Assembly (NCBI RefSeq): GCF_003852525.1
Contig: NZ_QAJL01000004.1
Span: 69,258 to 133,257 of the forward strand
Origin: Pedobacter sp. KBW06
GTDB taxonomy: Bacteria; Bacteroidota; Bacteroidia; Sphingobacteriales; Sphingobacteriaceae
Direction of reading: 5' to 3'
DNA: 64,000 bases
Each line of letters starts with the position of its first letter. The stretch's first letter is position 1. A model generated the notes under the pieces. The model did not search any database, was not told the DNA's origin, and saw only the letters and a program-made list of their open reading frames with translations. The position numbers and the translations under genes were made by a program. This document shows, one piece after another, positions 24,055-33,602 of this stretch.

Positions 24055-26934
24055 ATGAGCTTAAATATTCATTACAAAGAAGACTTTAAAGATCGTCACA
24101 TTGCCCCCAACACAGCCGATGTCGATGCCATGTTGCACACGCTAGGACTGGGTTCTGTTGACGAATTAATAGAACAAACCGTTCCTCAAACGATCCGGTT
24201 GAAACAGCCATTAAACCTGCCACAGGCGAAATCTGAAAAGGATTACCTGAGCAGCTTAAAACAAACTGCTGCTCTAAACAAGGTTTTCAAATCATATATC
24301 GGTCAGGGATATTATGATACTACTACTCCAGGTGTGATCTTACGTAATGTAATGGAAAACCCGGGATGGTATACTCAATACACGCCTTACCAGGCAGAGA
24401 TTGCTCAGGGCCGTTTACAGGCATTGTTAAACTTCCAGACCCTGGTGATCGACCTTACCGGTATGGAAATTGCAAATGCGTCCCTGCTGGACGAAGGTAC
24501 TGCTGCAGCTGAAGCCATGTTCATGCAGTTCAGCTTACGCAAAAATCAAGGTGCAAAGAAATTCTTTGTATCTGAATTGCTTTTCCCACAAACTATTGAC
24601 ATTTTAAAAACCCGTGCCAATCCTTTTGGTATCGAGTTAATAATAGGTGATCACCAAACAACAGTCCTTAATGAGGAGTTCTTTGGCGCGATCATCCAAT
24701 ATCCAGCCGGTAACGGTGAAGTATTTGACTATACTGATTTTGCACAAAACGCACATACACTGAATGTAAAAGTTACTGTTGTTGCAGACCTTTTAAGCTT
24801 AACCTTACTGACTCCTCCGGGAGAATGGGGAGCTGACATTGTAGTGGGTACTACACAGCGTTTCGGTGTACCAATGGGCTTTGGTGGTCCTCATGCTGCT
24901 TATTTCGCGACTAAAGATGAGTACAAACGTTCCATTCCAGGACGTATCATTGGTGTAACCATCGACAGCAATAACAACTATGCTTTACGTATGGCCCTTC
25001 AAACCAGGGAACAACATATCCGTAGAGATAAGGCAACTTCAAACATCTGTACTGCACAGGCTTTACTAGCTATTATGGCTGGTTTCTATGCCGTTTATCA
25101 TGGGCCTAAAGGATTAAAACTAATCGCTGAGCGTACGCATGGATTGGCAGTAACCTTAGCTGAATCTTTAGAAAAAGCAGGTTATACCCAATTGAATAAA
25201 GTTTACTTCGATACCATCCAGTTAGATCTTGGTAACCTTGTAGACTCGATCCACAGAGAATGTATCGACAATGAAATCAACCTGAACTATAAAGGAAGTA
25301 TAGTGACCATCGCTCTAGATGAAACTACTGCCATTGAAGATGTTCAGTTGTTGGTAAAAATCTTCGCTAAAGTAAAAGGTATCGCTGCTGATGCAGTGGA
25401 ACTTGCGGATGAAAATGTAACAACGGTTATCCCTGCAGCACTTCAACGTACTTCTGCTTACCTAGGCCATCCGGTATTTAATGCACACCATTCAGAGCAT
25501 GAAATGTTGCGTTACATTAAATCACTGGAAGCAAAAGACCTTTCTCTTTGTCATTCGATGATTGCCTTAGGTTCATGTACCATGAAACTAAACGCAACGA
25601 CTGAAATGATTCCTGTGACCTGGCCGGAATTTGGAAGAATCCATCCATTTGCACCTGCTGATCAGGTTGCAGGTTACTATACCGTATTTAACGAACTTGA
25701 CAGATGGTTAAGTGAAATCACTGGATTTGCAGCAATGAGTTTACAGCCAAATGCTGGTGCTCAGGGCGAATATGCAGGTTTAATGGTGATCAGAGCTTAC
25801 CATCAGGATCGTGGTGATCATCACCGTAACATTGCATTAATTCCTTCTTCCGCACACGGAACCAATCCTGCATCTGCAGCGATGGCAGGAATGAAAATCA
25901 TCATCGTAAAGTCTCTTGAAAACGGAAATATTGATGTTGATGATTTAAAAGCAAAAGCAGAAGAGAACAAAGAAAATCTTTCCTGCTTAATGGTGACGTA
26001 TCCATCTACACACGGGGTATTCGAAGAAAGCATTATCGACATCTGTAACATCATCCATGAAAATGGCGGACAAGTATATATGGATGGTGCCAATATGAAT
26101 GCTCAGGTAGGATTAACCAGCCCTGGTAATATCGGTGCTGACGTTTGTCACCTTAACTTACACAAAACATTCTGTATCCCTCACGGTGGTGGTGGTCCTG
26201 GTATGGGCCCGATCGGTGTGGCTAAACACCTGGTTCCTTACTTGCCGGCTCACGCAGTAGTAGACATCAGCAAAGAAAAATCTATTCATGCCGTTTCTTC
26301 TGCTCCATGGGGTTCCGCATCGATCTTAGTGATCTCTCATGCATATATCGCAATGATGGGTGGCGAAGGTCTGACCAGCGCAACCAAACATGCGATTCTT
26401 AACGCAAACTACATGAAAGCGCGTTTAGAACAACATTATCCGGTATTGTATTCAGGTGCTAACGGACGTTGTGCACACGAGATGATCCTGGATTGCAGAG
26501 CTTTCAAAAACTTCGGAATCGAAGTGGTAGATATCGCAAAACGTTTAATGGACTATGGTTTCCACGCACCTACAGTATCTTTCCCGGTTGCAGGAACGCT
26601 AATGGTAGAGCCTACAGAAAGCGAGCCTAAACATGAATTAGACAGGTTCTGTGATGCTTTAATTGCCATCAGAAAAGAAGTAACAGCAGTAGAGAACGGA
26701 GATTCGGACAAAACAGATAACCCATTGAAAAATGCACCACACACAGCTACGGTTGTGACAGGTGATGAATGGAACCATGGCTACAGCAGACAAACTGCGG
26801 CATTCCCTCTTCCTTATGTTGCGGCCTACAAATTCTGGCCTTCAGTAGGTAGGGTTAATGATTCATTCGGCGACAGGTCACTGGTTTGTGCCTGCCCTCC
26901 GATTGAAAGCTATATGGAAGAAGAAACCGTTTAA
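24055..26934 (+). CDS. gcvP: Glycine dehydrogenase (decarboxylating), P-protein of the glycine cleavage system
   Basis: PLP enzyme that decarboxylates glycine and passes the aminomethyl group to the lipoyl H-protein. The 959-residue product is the fused single-chain form. The PLP lysine is K704 in HLNLHKTFCIPHGGGG, with the glycine-rich loop GGGGPGMGP after it; the N-terminal half has the paired ancestral domain (TTQRFGVPMGFGGPHAA). The N-terminus FKDRHIAPN is conserved, which fits the ATG at 24055. Genes for T- and H-proteins are not in the window. Codon use suggests high expression. Confidence 0.97.
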   Translation: MSLNIHYKEDFKDRHIAPNTADVDAMLHTLGLGSVDELIEQTVPQTIRLKQPLNLPQAKSEKDYLSSLKQTAALNKVFKSYIGQGYYDTTTPGVILRNVMENPGWYTQYTPYQAEIAQGRLQALLNFQTLVIDLTGMEIANASLLDEGTAAAEAMFMQFSLRKNQGAKKFFVSELLFPQTIDILKTRANPFGIELIIGDHQTTVLNEEFFGAIIQYPAGNGEVFDYTDFAQNAHTLNVKVTVVADLLSLTLLTPPGEWGADIVVGTTQRFGVPMGFGGPHAAYFATKDEYKRSIPGRIIGVTIDSNNNYALRMALQTREQHIRRDKATSNICTAQALLAIMAGFYAVYHGPKGLKLIAERTHGLAVTLAESLEKAGYTQLNKVYFDTIQLDLGNLVDSIHRECIDNEINLNYKGSIVTIALDETTAIEDVQLLVKIFAKVKGIAADAVELADENVTTVIPAALQRTSAYLGHPVFNAHHSEHEMLRYIKSLEAKDLSLCHSMIALGSCTMKLNATTEMIPVTWPEFGRIHPFAPADQVAGYYTVFNELDRWLSEITGFAAMSLQPNAGAQGEYAGLMVIRAYHQDRGDHHRNIALIPSSAHGTNPASAAMAGMKIIIVKSLENGNIDVDDLKAKAEENKENLSCLMVTYPSTHGVFEESIIDICNIIHENGGQVYMDGANMNAQVGLTSPGNIGADVCHLNLHKTFCIPHGGGGPGMGPIGVAKHLVPYLPAHAVVDISKEKSIHAVSSAPWGSASILVISHAYIAMMGGEGLTSATKHAILNANYMKARLEQHYPVLYSGANGRCAHEMILDCRAFKNFGIEVVDIAKRLMDYGFHAPTVSFPVAGTLMVEPTESEPKHELDRFCDALIAIRKEVTAVENGDSDKTDNPLKNAPHTATVVTGDEWNHGYSRQTAAFPLPYVAAYKFWPSVGRVNDSFGDRSLVCACPPIESYMEEETV

Positions 26935-26944
26935 AATAATGGAA

Positions 26945-27000
26945 TCAGTTAAACCTTTTAATATATTTATCATCTGAATATATTAAAAGGTCTAAACTGA
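26945..27000 (+). repeat. Long stem-loop between gcvP and the YceI gene
   Basis: CCTTTTAATATATT (26954-26967) pairs exactly with AATATATTAAAAGG (26977-26990); flanking TCAGTT and AACTGA extend the stem to over 20 pairs with a small bulge. There is no T tract, so termination is uncertain. Confidence 0.7.
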
Positions 27001-27032
27001 CCGAAGCATAAAAAAACCACAAACCATTAAAC

Positions 27033-27623
27033 ATGAAATTAAAATTAACTTCCCTGGCCTTACTGATTGTAGTAATTGCCTCATCGGCTTTCGTAGCTCC
27101 GGTATTTAAAGCAGATACTTACAAAGTTGATGCATCAAAATCATCCATTACATGGGTAGGTAAAAAACTAACAGGCAGTCACAATGGTACTATTGACCTT
27201 CAGTCTGGTTCATTGTCCTTCAATGGAAAAAAATTAGCAGGCGGTAATTTCGTGATTGACATGACCACTATTAAGGATGCTGACAAAAGCGCAAATTTAG
27301 AAAAGCACTTAAAAGCAGACGACTTTTTTGGAACTGATAAATTTGCTTCCTCAACATTCACAATTAAAAAAGTTGCAGGAAACGGAAACACCGTGAATGT
27401 AACCGGTGACCTAACCATTAAAGGGATTACAAATTCTATCACTTTCCAGGCTACCTTAGTATGGAATGCAGATGGCTCTGTGACTGCTTCAGCAGACAAA
27501 GTGAGTGTCGACAGAACTAAATTCGGAATTAAATACAAATCAAAAAGTATCTTCCCTGACGTAGGTGATAAGATGATAAATGACGAATTTGAGCTGGCTA
27601 TTAAACTGGTAGCTAAAAAATAG
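27033..27623 (+). CDS. YceI-family secreted protein
   Basis: A 196-residue protein with signal peptide MKLKLTSLALLIVVIASSAFV. The mature part has the YceI lipocalin-like pattern: YKVDASKSSITWVGKKLTGSH, then a helix-free beta domain with SSTFTIKKV and GDLTIKGITNSITFQ. Family members bind polyisoprenoids or amphiphiles in the periplasm; the ligand here is unknown. It ends at a strong terminator. Confidence 0.92.
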   Translation: MKLKLTSLALLIVVIASSAFVAPVFKADTYKVDASKSSITWVGKKLTGSHNGTIDLQSGSLSFNGKKLAGGNFVIDMTTIKDADKSANLEKHLKADDFFGTDKFASSTFTIKKVAGNGNTVNVTGDLTIKGITNSITFQATLVWNADGSVTASADKVSVDRTKFGIKYKSKSIFPDVGDKMINDEFELAIKLVAKK

Positions 27624-27640
27624 TTCGTTTAATTTTATTA

Positions 27641-27676
27641 AAAAAAAGGCCATTATTGTATAATGGCCTTTTTTTT
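27641..27676 (+). terminator. Terminator of the YceI gene
   Basis: GGCCATTA (27648-27655) pairs with TAATGGCC (27661-27668), preceded by seven A and followed by eight T. Confidence 0.9.
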
Positions 27677-27764
27677 GTAACATAATAGATATCACTTCCG
27701 CCATTTAGACATATTTTATAACTTTATAGTTACACAAGAATTTTACCGTTACGCTTTGACCTCT

Positions 27765-28181
27765 ATGATGACCTCAAAAATTAAGCTACTTGTAATTGAT
27801 GATGATGACATCAATATCTTCATCATAAAAAAAATAGTAGAAAAAACGGGGTATAATGTAGAAATGATCTCCAAAACAAATGGTCAAATGGCCATCGATT
27901 ATCTGACAGGGGTACTCAGTTCTGCTGAAGACCTTCCACAGCTGATCCTTATTGATATTAACATGCCAGTCTTAAATGGATGGGAATTTCTGGAAGCCTA
28001 CGAAAAACTGGGCGTACCTCAGAAAGTAGACATGTACATGCTCTCTTCCTCCGTATATGAGAATGACATTGAAAAAGCAAAAACCTATAACATGGTTAAG
28101 GGGTTTATTTCCAAACCCCTGTCTATAGAAAGGCTGACTGAACTACTGAAACTGGTAGAACAGCAGACTAATGGATTTTAA
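27765..28181 (+). CDS. Single-domain response regulator (CheY-like receiver)
   Basis: A 138-residue receiver domain without an output domain. The acidic pocket VIDDDD is near residues 10-15, the phosphorylated aspartate is D64 in LILIDINMPVLNG, and the conserved lysine is in FISKPLS. No histidine kinase is adjacent; its partner and downstream target are unknown. The frame opens at a TTG (27756), but two ATGs at 27765 and 27768 are more likely starts. It converges on the MBL hydrolase, overlapping it by 14 bases. Confidence 0.9.
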   Translation: MMTSKIKLLVIDDDDINIFIIKKIVEKTGYNVEMISKTNGQMAIDYLTGVLSSAEDLPQLILIDINMPVLNGWEFLEAYEKLGVPQKVDMYMLSSSVYENDIEKAKTYNMVKGFISKPLSIERLTELLKLVEQQTNGF

Positions 28182-28932
28182 ACTGTCCGTCGTTAAAAGT
28201 AACAAAACCTGTCGCCCTCGACTTGCCATGATAAAACAGGCAGTTCCAGTTCTCTGCTGCTGCCTTCTGGCCAAACTCCTCACGGAGCTCCATTGCTTTT
28301 CTTCCGTCAAAATCATACTTGGCAATAAACTTTCTCAATAGCTCTTCAGGCTCCGGCAATACGTCACCTCCAAAGAATACTTTATCTGTTCTATCGTCCA
28401 GCAGGAAAACCTGATGAAAAGGACAATGTGCCCCCGTAAGCTCATAGCTGATTTCCGGTGTCAGTTGCCCGGAACCTTCAATGAAATTCAACTGCGCATT
28501 CCTTTGTAAGAAATCAAAGATCTCTGTTTTATAGGAAGAAGAAGTGTTGGTAAAGGCATTTTCCCACTCTCCACGCTGAATCACATAAACGGCATCAGGG
28601 AAACTCAGTTCTACCTTATCTCCAACCTGATGAATCATTCCTCCGGAATGGTCAAAATGTAAATGAGACATCAGCACCATGGTGACATCTTCCGGCTTAA
28701 AGCCCGCCTTTTTAATATTTTCATGCAAAATCAACTGTCCTTTTTCATTACTATAGCCCAAACCGGTATCAAACAAGATCAGGTCATTCTCCAGTTTCAC
28801 CAGGAAAGGCTGGACATGAATAAACAAGGAAGCAGGACGGTCTTTTGGATTATCCGTTTCCGGATTGAAAGGAAGGAATTTTTTTGTTGCATCTACGGAA
28901 TAAGATCCTTCATATAAAGTGAAAACTTGCAA
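28168..28932 (-). CDS. MBL-fold metallohydrolase
   Basis: A 254-residue metallo-beta-lactamase-fold hydrolase with the metal motif SHLHFDHSGG, a further histidine in TGAHCPFH, an aspartate in FFGGD, and a late histidine in LFYHGK. The substrate is not evident; related enzymes include lactonases. I place the start at TTG 28932 (product begins MQVFTLYEGSYSVD) because the longer frame starts at 28989 inside the promoter box TATCTTTG (28994-28987) and the extra 19 residues are not part of the fold. No internal ATG is available near there. Confidence 0.8.
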   Translation of the reverse strand: MQVFTLYEGSYSVDATKKFLPFNPETDNPKDRPASLFIHVQPFLVKLENDLILFDTGLGYSNEKGQLILHENIKKAGFKPEDVTMVLMSHLHFDHSGGMIHQVGDKVELSFPDAVYVIQRGEWENAFTNTSSSYKTEIFDFLQRNAQLNFIEGSGQLTPEISYELTGAHCPFHQVFLLDDRTDKVFFGGDVLPEPEELLRKFIAKYDFDGRKAMELREEFGQKAAAENWNCLFYHGKSRATGFVTFNDGQFKIH

Positions 28933-28986
28933 TGGCGTAGTTATTAGTAAGAAGAAATAATTTAATGATATATTTACGATTCGTTG

Positions 28987-28994
28987 CAAAGATA
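28987..28994 (-). promoter_or_regulatory. -7 promoter box of the MBL hydrolase gene
   Basis: Minus-strand TATCTTTG, matching TAnnTTTG. It abuts the ATG at 28994 of the small plus-strand frame before recJ, so the two divergent transcription starts are packed together. Confidence 0.55.
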
Positions 28995-29134
28995 TGGAAC
29001 CTCAGGGAACTTATGGCTTAAAAACAGGAGCAAGAGGTTCATCGGAGCGTCATAACAGCACAAGAGCGCTTCTGCGTTCGGGAACAAGACGAAGAATAAC
29101 CAATTATCCGACAAAAAAAGAGAATAAACACTAA
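28994..29134 (+). CDS. Possible small basic protein overlapping the recJ start
   Basis: ATG at 28994 opens a 46-codon frame ending in TAA at 29132-29134; the stop shares its last base with the recJ ATG (TAATG), an arrangement typical of coupled translation. The product is very basic (nine arginines, including a GTRRRIT stretch) with no hydrophobic segment. A near-consensus -7 box TATATTTA lies at 28969-28976. I recognise no family. It could be a real small protein, a leader peptide setting recJ translation, or a chance frame. Confidence 0.4.
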   Translation: MEPQGTYGLKTGARGSSERHNSTRALLRSGTRRRITNYPTKKENKH

Positions 29135-30831
29135 TGGAAAAAAGATGGGTGCAAGCTGTACAGGGGAATAAAGAAACAACAGATTTGCTTGCACAGCAAC
29201 TAAATATAGACCACAGTTTAGCGCAGATATTAGTACAAAGGGACATTTCTACCTTTGAAGAGGCAAAAGATTTTTTCAGGCCGCAAATGGCGCAATTACA
29301 TGATCCTTTTCTGATGAAGGACATGGATAAAGCAATTGCGAGAATTGACATCGCCCTCAGCAACCATGAAAAGATCCTGGTTTATGGAGACTATGATGTG
29401 GATGGAACCACTTCTGTAGCCCTGACCTATAGCTTCTTTAGCCAGTTCACCGAAAATATTGAATATTACATTCCGGACAGGCATAAAGAAGGGTATGGCA
29501 TATCTACCCAAGGAATTGACTACGCCCACAAAAATGGACAAAGCCTCATCATTGCATTGGATTGCGGGATAAAATCAGTGGATAAGGTAGCTTATGCAAA
29601 TACGCTGGGGATAGATTTTATCATCTGTGATCACCACCTTCCGGGAGATGAACTGCCCGCAGCAGCAGCATTACTGGACCCCAAGCGAAACGATTGCTCC
29701 TACCCTTTTAAAGAACTTGCAGGTTGCGGGATCGGATTTAAGCTGGCCCAGGCCTATTGCATCACGCATGGGCTTCCCGCAGAAAGATATGAGCAATACC
29801 TGGACCTTGTCATGGTGAGCATTGCCGCGGATATTGTTCCCGTGGAGGATGAAAACAGAATATTAGCCTATCATGGGCTGATCAAATTAAATAAGAATCC
29901 ATGTATGGGCCTGAAGGCACTGATGGACATTTCGGGAAGAAACAAGGATTATACGCTGACCGATGTGGTTTTTGTACTGGCGCCAAGGATCAATGCTGCT
30001 GGCCGGATGGACCACGCGAATGAGGCCGTAAAAATGTTATTGTGCGCGGAAGACAGCATTGCATTGTCGCAAAGCGAATTTATCAATCAGCAAAATACAG
30101 AGCGTAAAACCTCCGACCAGAACATTACCGCAGAGGCATTGGCTTTGATCGCAGATTGCGAAATTCTGATCAATAAAAAGACCACTGTAGTTTACCATGA
30201 AAGCTGGAATAAAGGGGTGATTGGTATTGTTGCTTCCCGTCTGACAGAAAAATATTACCGGCCAACGATTGTGCTGACAAAATCCAATGGCCTGCTTACC
30301 GGTTCTGCCCGTTCCGTGGCAGGCTTTGATCTTTATGAAGCATTACTGGGTTGTGAAGATTTACTGGTACAGTTTGGCGGACATAAATTCGCAGCCGGGC
30401 TAACCATGATGCCGGAAAATATTGATGCTTTTTCAGAGCGGTTTGAAAACATTGTGGCTTCCAGCATTACAGACGACTTATTATGCCCTGAAATTAAGAT
30501 AGATACAGAGATTCAATTTTCGCAGATTGATGGCAAATTTCAACGCATCATCTCACAAATGGCACCGTTTGGACCGCATAATCCGGCGCCTATTTTTGTA
30601 ACACATGGGGTAAGTCTGGTAGCAAAGCCTTATGTTGTGGCGACAAAACATTTAAAATTAAATGTAAAACAACAAAATTCAGCTATTTTTGAAAGCATTG
30701 GATTTGGTCTGGCAGAGTTTGAAACGATCTTACAACCAAACCAGCCTTTTTCTATTTGTTATACAATAGAAGAAAATATCTGGAAAGAACAGAGACGTTT
30801 GCAGTTGAATATTAAAGGGATTAAGATATAA
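29134..30831 (+). CDS. recJ: Single-stranded-DNA-specific exonuclease RecJ
   Basis: 5'-3' single-strand exonuclease of the DHH phosphoesterase family acting in recombination and mismatch repair. The 565-residue protein has GDYDVDGTTS at 85-94 and CDHHLPG at 165-171, the metal-binding motifs of the DHH domain, then a DHHA1 domain with VYHESWNKGVIGIVASRL and GSARSV, and a C-terminal OB-like region. The lptB ATG follows the recJ stop immediately (TAAATG), so the two are coupled. Confidence 0.95.
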   Translation: MEKRWVQAVQGNKETTDLLAQQLNIDHSLAQILVQRDISTFEEAKDFFRPQMAQLHDPFLMKDMDKAIARIDIALSNHEKILVYGDYDVDGTTSVALTYSFFSQFTENIEYYIPDRHKEGYGISTQGIDYAHKNGQSLIIALDCGIKSVDKVAYANTLGIDFIICDHHLPGDELPAAAALLDPKRNDCSYPFKELAGCGIGFKLAQAYCITHGLPAERYEQYLDLVMVSIAADIVPVEDENRILAYHGLIKLNKNPCMGLKALMDISGRNKDYTLTDVVFVLAPRINAAGRMDHANEAVKMLLCAEDSIALSQSEFINQQNTERKTSDQNITAEALALIADCEILINKKTTVVYHESWNKGVIGIVASRLTEKYYRPTIVLTKSNGLLTGSARSVAGFDLYEALLGCEDLLVQFGGHKFAAGLTMMPENIDAFSERFENIVASSITDDLLCPEIKIDTEIQFSQIDGKFQRIISQMAPFGPHNPAPIFVTHGVSLVAKPYVVATKHLKLNVKQQNSAIFESIGFGLAEFETILQPNQPFSICYTIEENIWKEQRRLQLNIKGIKI

Positions 30832-31566
30832 ATGATATTAAGAGCTGAGAATCTAATCAAAAAATACAAACAGAGAACCGTCGTAAATGACGTTTCATTT
30901 TCTGTGAGCCAAGGGGAAATTGTAGGTTTACTTGGACCTAACGGAGCGGGAAAGACGACTTCATTCTATATGATTGTCGGCCTGATCAAACCGAACGAAG
31001 GCACTATTTTTTTAGATGATGAGGACATCACAGCTGATGCCATGTATAAAAGGGCACAGAAAGGAATTGGCTATCTTGCACAGGAAGCCTCTGTATTCCG
31101 TAAACTATCCGTAGAAGATAACATTATGGCCATCCTGGAGATGACAAAGATGAGCCGGGAAGAACGCCATGAAAAACTGGAAGAACTGATCAATGAATTC
31201 AGTTTGCATAAAGTCCGTAAAAACCGGGGAGACCTGCTTTCAGGAGGTGAACGCCGGAGGACAGAGATCGCAAGGGCCTTGGCAGCAAGCCCAAATTTCA
31301 TCTTGCTGGATGAGCCTTTTGCAGGGGTCGATCCCATTGCAGTAGAGGAAATCCAAACGATTGTAGCTAAACTAAAACAAAAAAACATAGGGATCTTAAT
31401 TACCGACCATAACGTGCAGGAAACCCTCTCTATTACAGACAGGGCTTATTTGCTGTTTGAAGGTAAAATATTAGAATCAGGCACTCCTGAAGTACTTGCT
31501 GCCAATGAAATGGTAAGAAGAGTATATCTTGGATCAAACTTCGTGCTCCGTACTAAAAAATTATAA
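30832..31566 (+). CDS. lptB: Lipopolysaccharide export ABC transporter ATP-binding protein
   Basis: Cytosolic ATPase that powers LPS extraction with LptF/LptG. The 244-residue protein has Walker A GPNGAGKTT (35-43), signature LSGGE (136-140), and Walker B FILLDEPFAGVDP (157-169), all closely matching LptB rather than a generic ABC ATPase. It is immediately downstream of recJ and 19 bases upstream of the GH3 gene. LptF/G/C are not in the window. Confidence 0.92.
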   Translation: MILRAENLIKKYKQRTVVNDVSFSVSQGEIVGLLGPNGAGKTTSFYMIVGLIKPNEGTIFLDDEDITADAMYKRAQKGIGYLAQEASVFRKLSVEDNIMAILEMTKMSREERHEKLEELINEFSLHKVRKNRGDLLSGGERRRTEIARALAASPNFILLDEPFAGVDPIAVEEIQTIVAKLKQKNIGILITDHNVQETLSITDRAYLLFEGKILESGTPEVLAANEMVRRVYLGSNFVLRTKKL

Positions 31567-31585
31567 CCCTTATTCAACGTAACAG

Positions 31586-33097
31586 ATGGCAATTGTAAAT
31601 TCGATTTTTACCTGGTATATGAAAAAGCGCGTCCATCAGATCGAGCTTTTTATGAAATATCCGCATGATGTACAGGAAGAATGGTTTCAGAAACTGATTT
31701 CCAGCGCAGCTGATACAGAATGGGGGACCAAATACGAATACCGCTCCATTCTTTCTCCCAAACAGTTTAAGGAAAGAGTACCCATACAGAACTATGACAC
31801 CTTAAAGCCTTATATAGAAAGAATGCTTAAAGGGGAACAAAACATCCTCTGGCCTTCAGAAATTAAATGGTTCGCAAAATCGTCAGGTACGACAAGTGAC
31901 AGAAGTAAATTTATTCCGGTATCAGAAGAGTCTTTACAGGAATGTCATTTTAAAGGAGGTAAAGACCTTTTATCCATATTCTGCAACAACCGTCCTGACA
32001 ACCAGATCCTGACGGGAAAAGGATTGGTTCTCGGTGGAAGCCATCAAATCAATCAGCTAAATGAAGATTCATTTTATGGTGACCTTTCTGCTGTTCTGAT
32101 CAAAAATCTGCCGATGTGGGCAGAATATTACCGTACGCCAAACATTTCCATCGCCTTAATGGATAACTATGAGGAGAAGATGGAAAAGATGGCTGAGGCC
32201 ACTATTAAAGAAAACGTAACCAATATCGCAGGAGTACCTACCTGGACAATTGTTCTGGCAAAAAAGGTACTGGAAATCACCGGAAAGAAGAACCTGCTCG
32301 AAGTATGGCCCAACCTGGAACTATACATTCATGGTGCCGTAAATTTCAAACCTTACAGGGAACAGTTTAAAGAACTGATTCCATGTAATGAAATGTATTA
32401 CCTGGAAACGTACAATGCTTCTGAAGGCTTCTTTGGGATTCAGGACGAAGGGGATTCAGATGAACTCCTGCTCATGCTGGATTATGGAATTTACTACGAA
32501 TTCCTGCCCATCGAGCAATTGGAAGATGAACATCCTGACACTTTATCTCTGGATCAGGTGCAGTTAAATAAAAATTACGCCATCATTATTTCTACAAACG
32601 GAGGTCTATGGCGTTATATGATTGGCGATACCATTCAGTTTACCAGCCTTTCTCCGTACCGCATTAAAATTACCGGACGAACCAAACATTTCATCAATGC
32701 TTTTGGGGAGGAGGTGATCATCGACAATGCAGAACAAGCCATTTGCAAGGCTTGTACCGAAACCGGAGCGGTCTTCAAGGATTATACCGCCTGTCCTATT
32801 TATTTTAAAGGAGAGGAAGTGGGAGGCCACGAATGGATCATTGAATTTGATCAGCAGCCTAATGATTTTGAAAAGTTTGTCGATGTTCTTGATCAGACAC
32901 TAAGGGAAGTAAATTCCGACTATGATGCCAAACGTTTTAAAGACATGGCCCTGCGCAGACCAAAGGTTCACAATGCGCCTTACAATACCTTTTACAACTG
33001 GTTAAAGTCTAAAGGCAAGTTAGGTGGGCAACATAAAGTGCCGAGGTTGGCCAACGAACGTACCTATGTGGAAGAAATATTACCCATGATGAAGTAG
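31586..33097 (+). CDS. GH3-family acyl-adenylate/amide synthetase-like protein
   Basis: A 503-residue protein of the GH3 family, best known from plant jasmonate- and auxin-amino acid synthetases and widespread in Bacteroidetes. The adenylate-forming motif SSGTTSDRSKF starts at residue 99, and a downstream YNASEGFFGIQ plus a GRTKHFINAFGEEVI hinge segment match ANL-type chemistry. The bacterial substrate is not established. It lies 19 bases after lptB and is probably co-transcribed with recJ and lptB. Confidence 0.85.
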   Translation: MAIVNSIFTWYMKKRVHQIELFMKYPHDVQEEWFQKLISSAADTEWGTKYEYRSILSPKQFKERVPIQNYDTLKPYIERMLKGEQNILWPSEIKWFAKSSGTTSDRSKFIPVSEESLQECHFKGGKDLLSIFCNNRPDNQILTGKGLVLGGSHQINQLNEDSFYGDLSAVLIKNLPMWAEYYRTPNISIALMDNYEEKMEKMAEATIKENVTNIAGVPTWTIVLAKKVLEITGKKNLLEVWPNLELYIHGAVNFKPYREQFKELIPCNEMYYLETYNASEGFFGIQDEGDSDELLLMLDYGIYYEFLPIEQLEDEHPDTLSLDQVQLNKNYAIIISTNGGLWRYMIGDTIQFTSLSPYRIKITGRTKHFINAFGEEVIIDNAEQAICKACTETGAVFKDYTACPIYFKGEEVGGHEWIIEFDQQPNDFEKFVDVLDQTLREVNSDYDAKRFKDMALRRPKVHNAPYNTFYNWLKSKGKLGGQHKVPRLANERTYVEEILPMMK

Positions 33098-33173
33098 AGA
33101 ATTTTTTCGGCAGGTCCCCATTGTAAATTAGCTTTTATTTCAGTAAATTTAATTAGCTAATTATTAATGTGTT

Positions 33174-33602
33174 ATGAAAACCGTAAAACAACTACTCAGC
33201 ACTAAATCAGCGGATATTTTTTCTGTTCCTGCGGATACATCCGTTCTGAATGCCCTTAGGGTAATGATGGAAAAGAACATCAGTGCCCTGCTTGTTCTGG
33301 AAGAGCGTCAGTTATTAGGAATCTTTACGGAAAGGGATTATGCGCGAAAGATTATTCTTCAGGGAAAAGCTTCTGCAGATACCCTGCTCAGTGAAGTCAT
33401 GACTGCCGACCCCATTACGGTAGCACCGGGAGATAGCCTTGACCATTGTATGCAAACAATGACCGATAAACACATCAGACATTTACCGGTGATCCAGGAA
33501 AATCAGTTGATTGGAATGGTATCCATCGGAGATGTGGTCAAATTCATTATGGAAGATCAAAAACAAACCATATCTCAATTAGAGAACTATATCAGTAGCT
33601 AA
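33174..33602 (+). CDS. Two-CBS-domain protein
   Basis: A 142-residue soluble protein made of two CBS motifs (about residues 8-62 and 75-135), each with the usual strand-helix pattern and the GIFTERDYARKI and GMVSIGDVVKFI ends. Paired CBS domains bind adenosyl ligands such as AMP or ATP; no effector domain is attached. The 76 bases upstream contain the palindrome AATTAGCTAATT (33151-33162) and a near -7 box TAAATTTA, so it may have its own regulated promoter. Confidence 0.9.
   Translation: MKTVKQLLSTKSADIFSVPADTSVLNALRVMMEKNISALLVLEERQLLGIFTERDYARKIILQGKASADTLLSEVMTADPITVAPGDSLDHCMQTMTDKHIRHLPVIQENQLIGMVSIGDVVKFIMEDQKQTISQLENYISS

Noticed and set aside
28974..29363. 129-residue minus-strand frame opposite the recJ start
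   Set aside because: It is antisense to conserved recJ codons and to the small frame, with no domain similarity.
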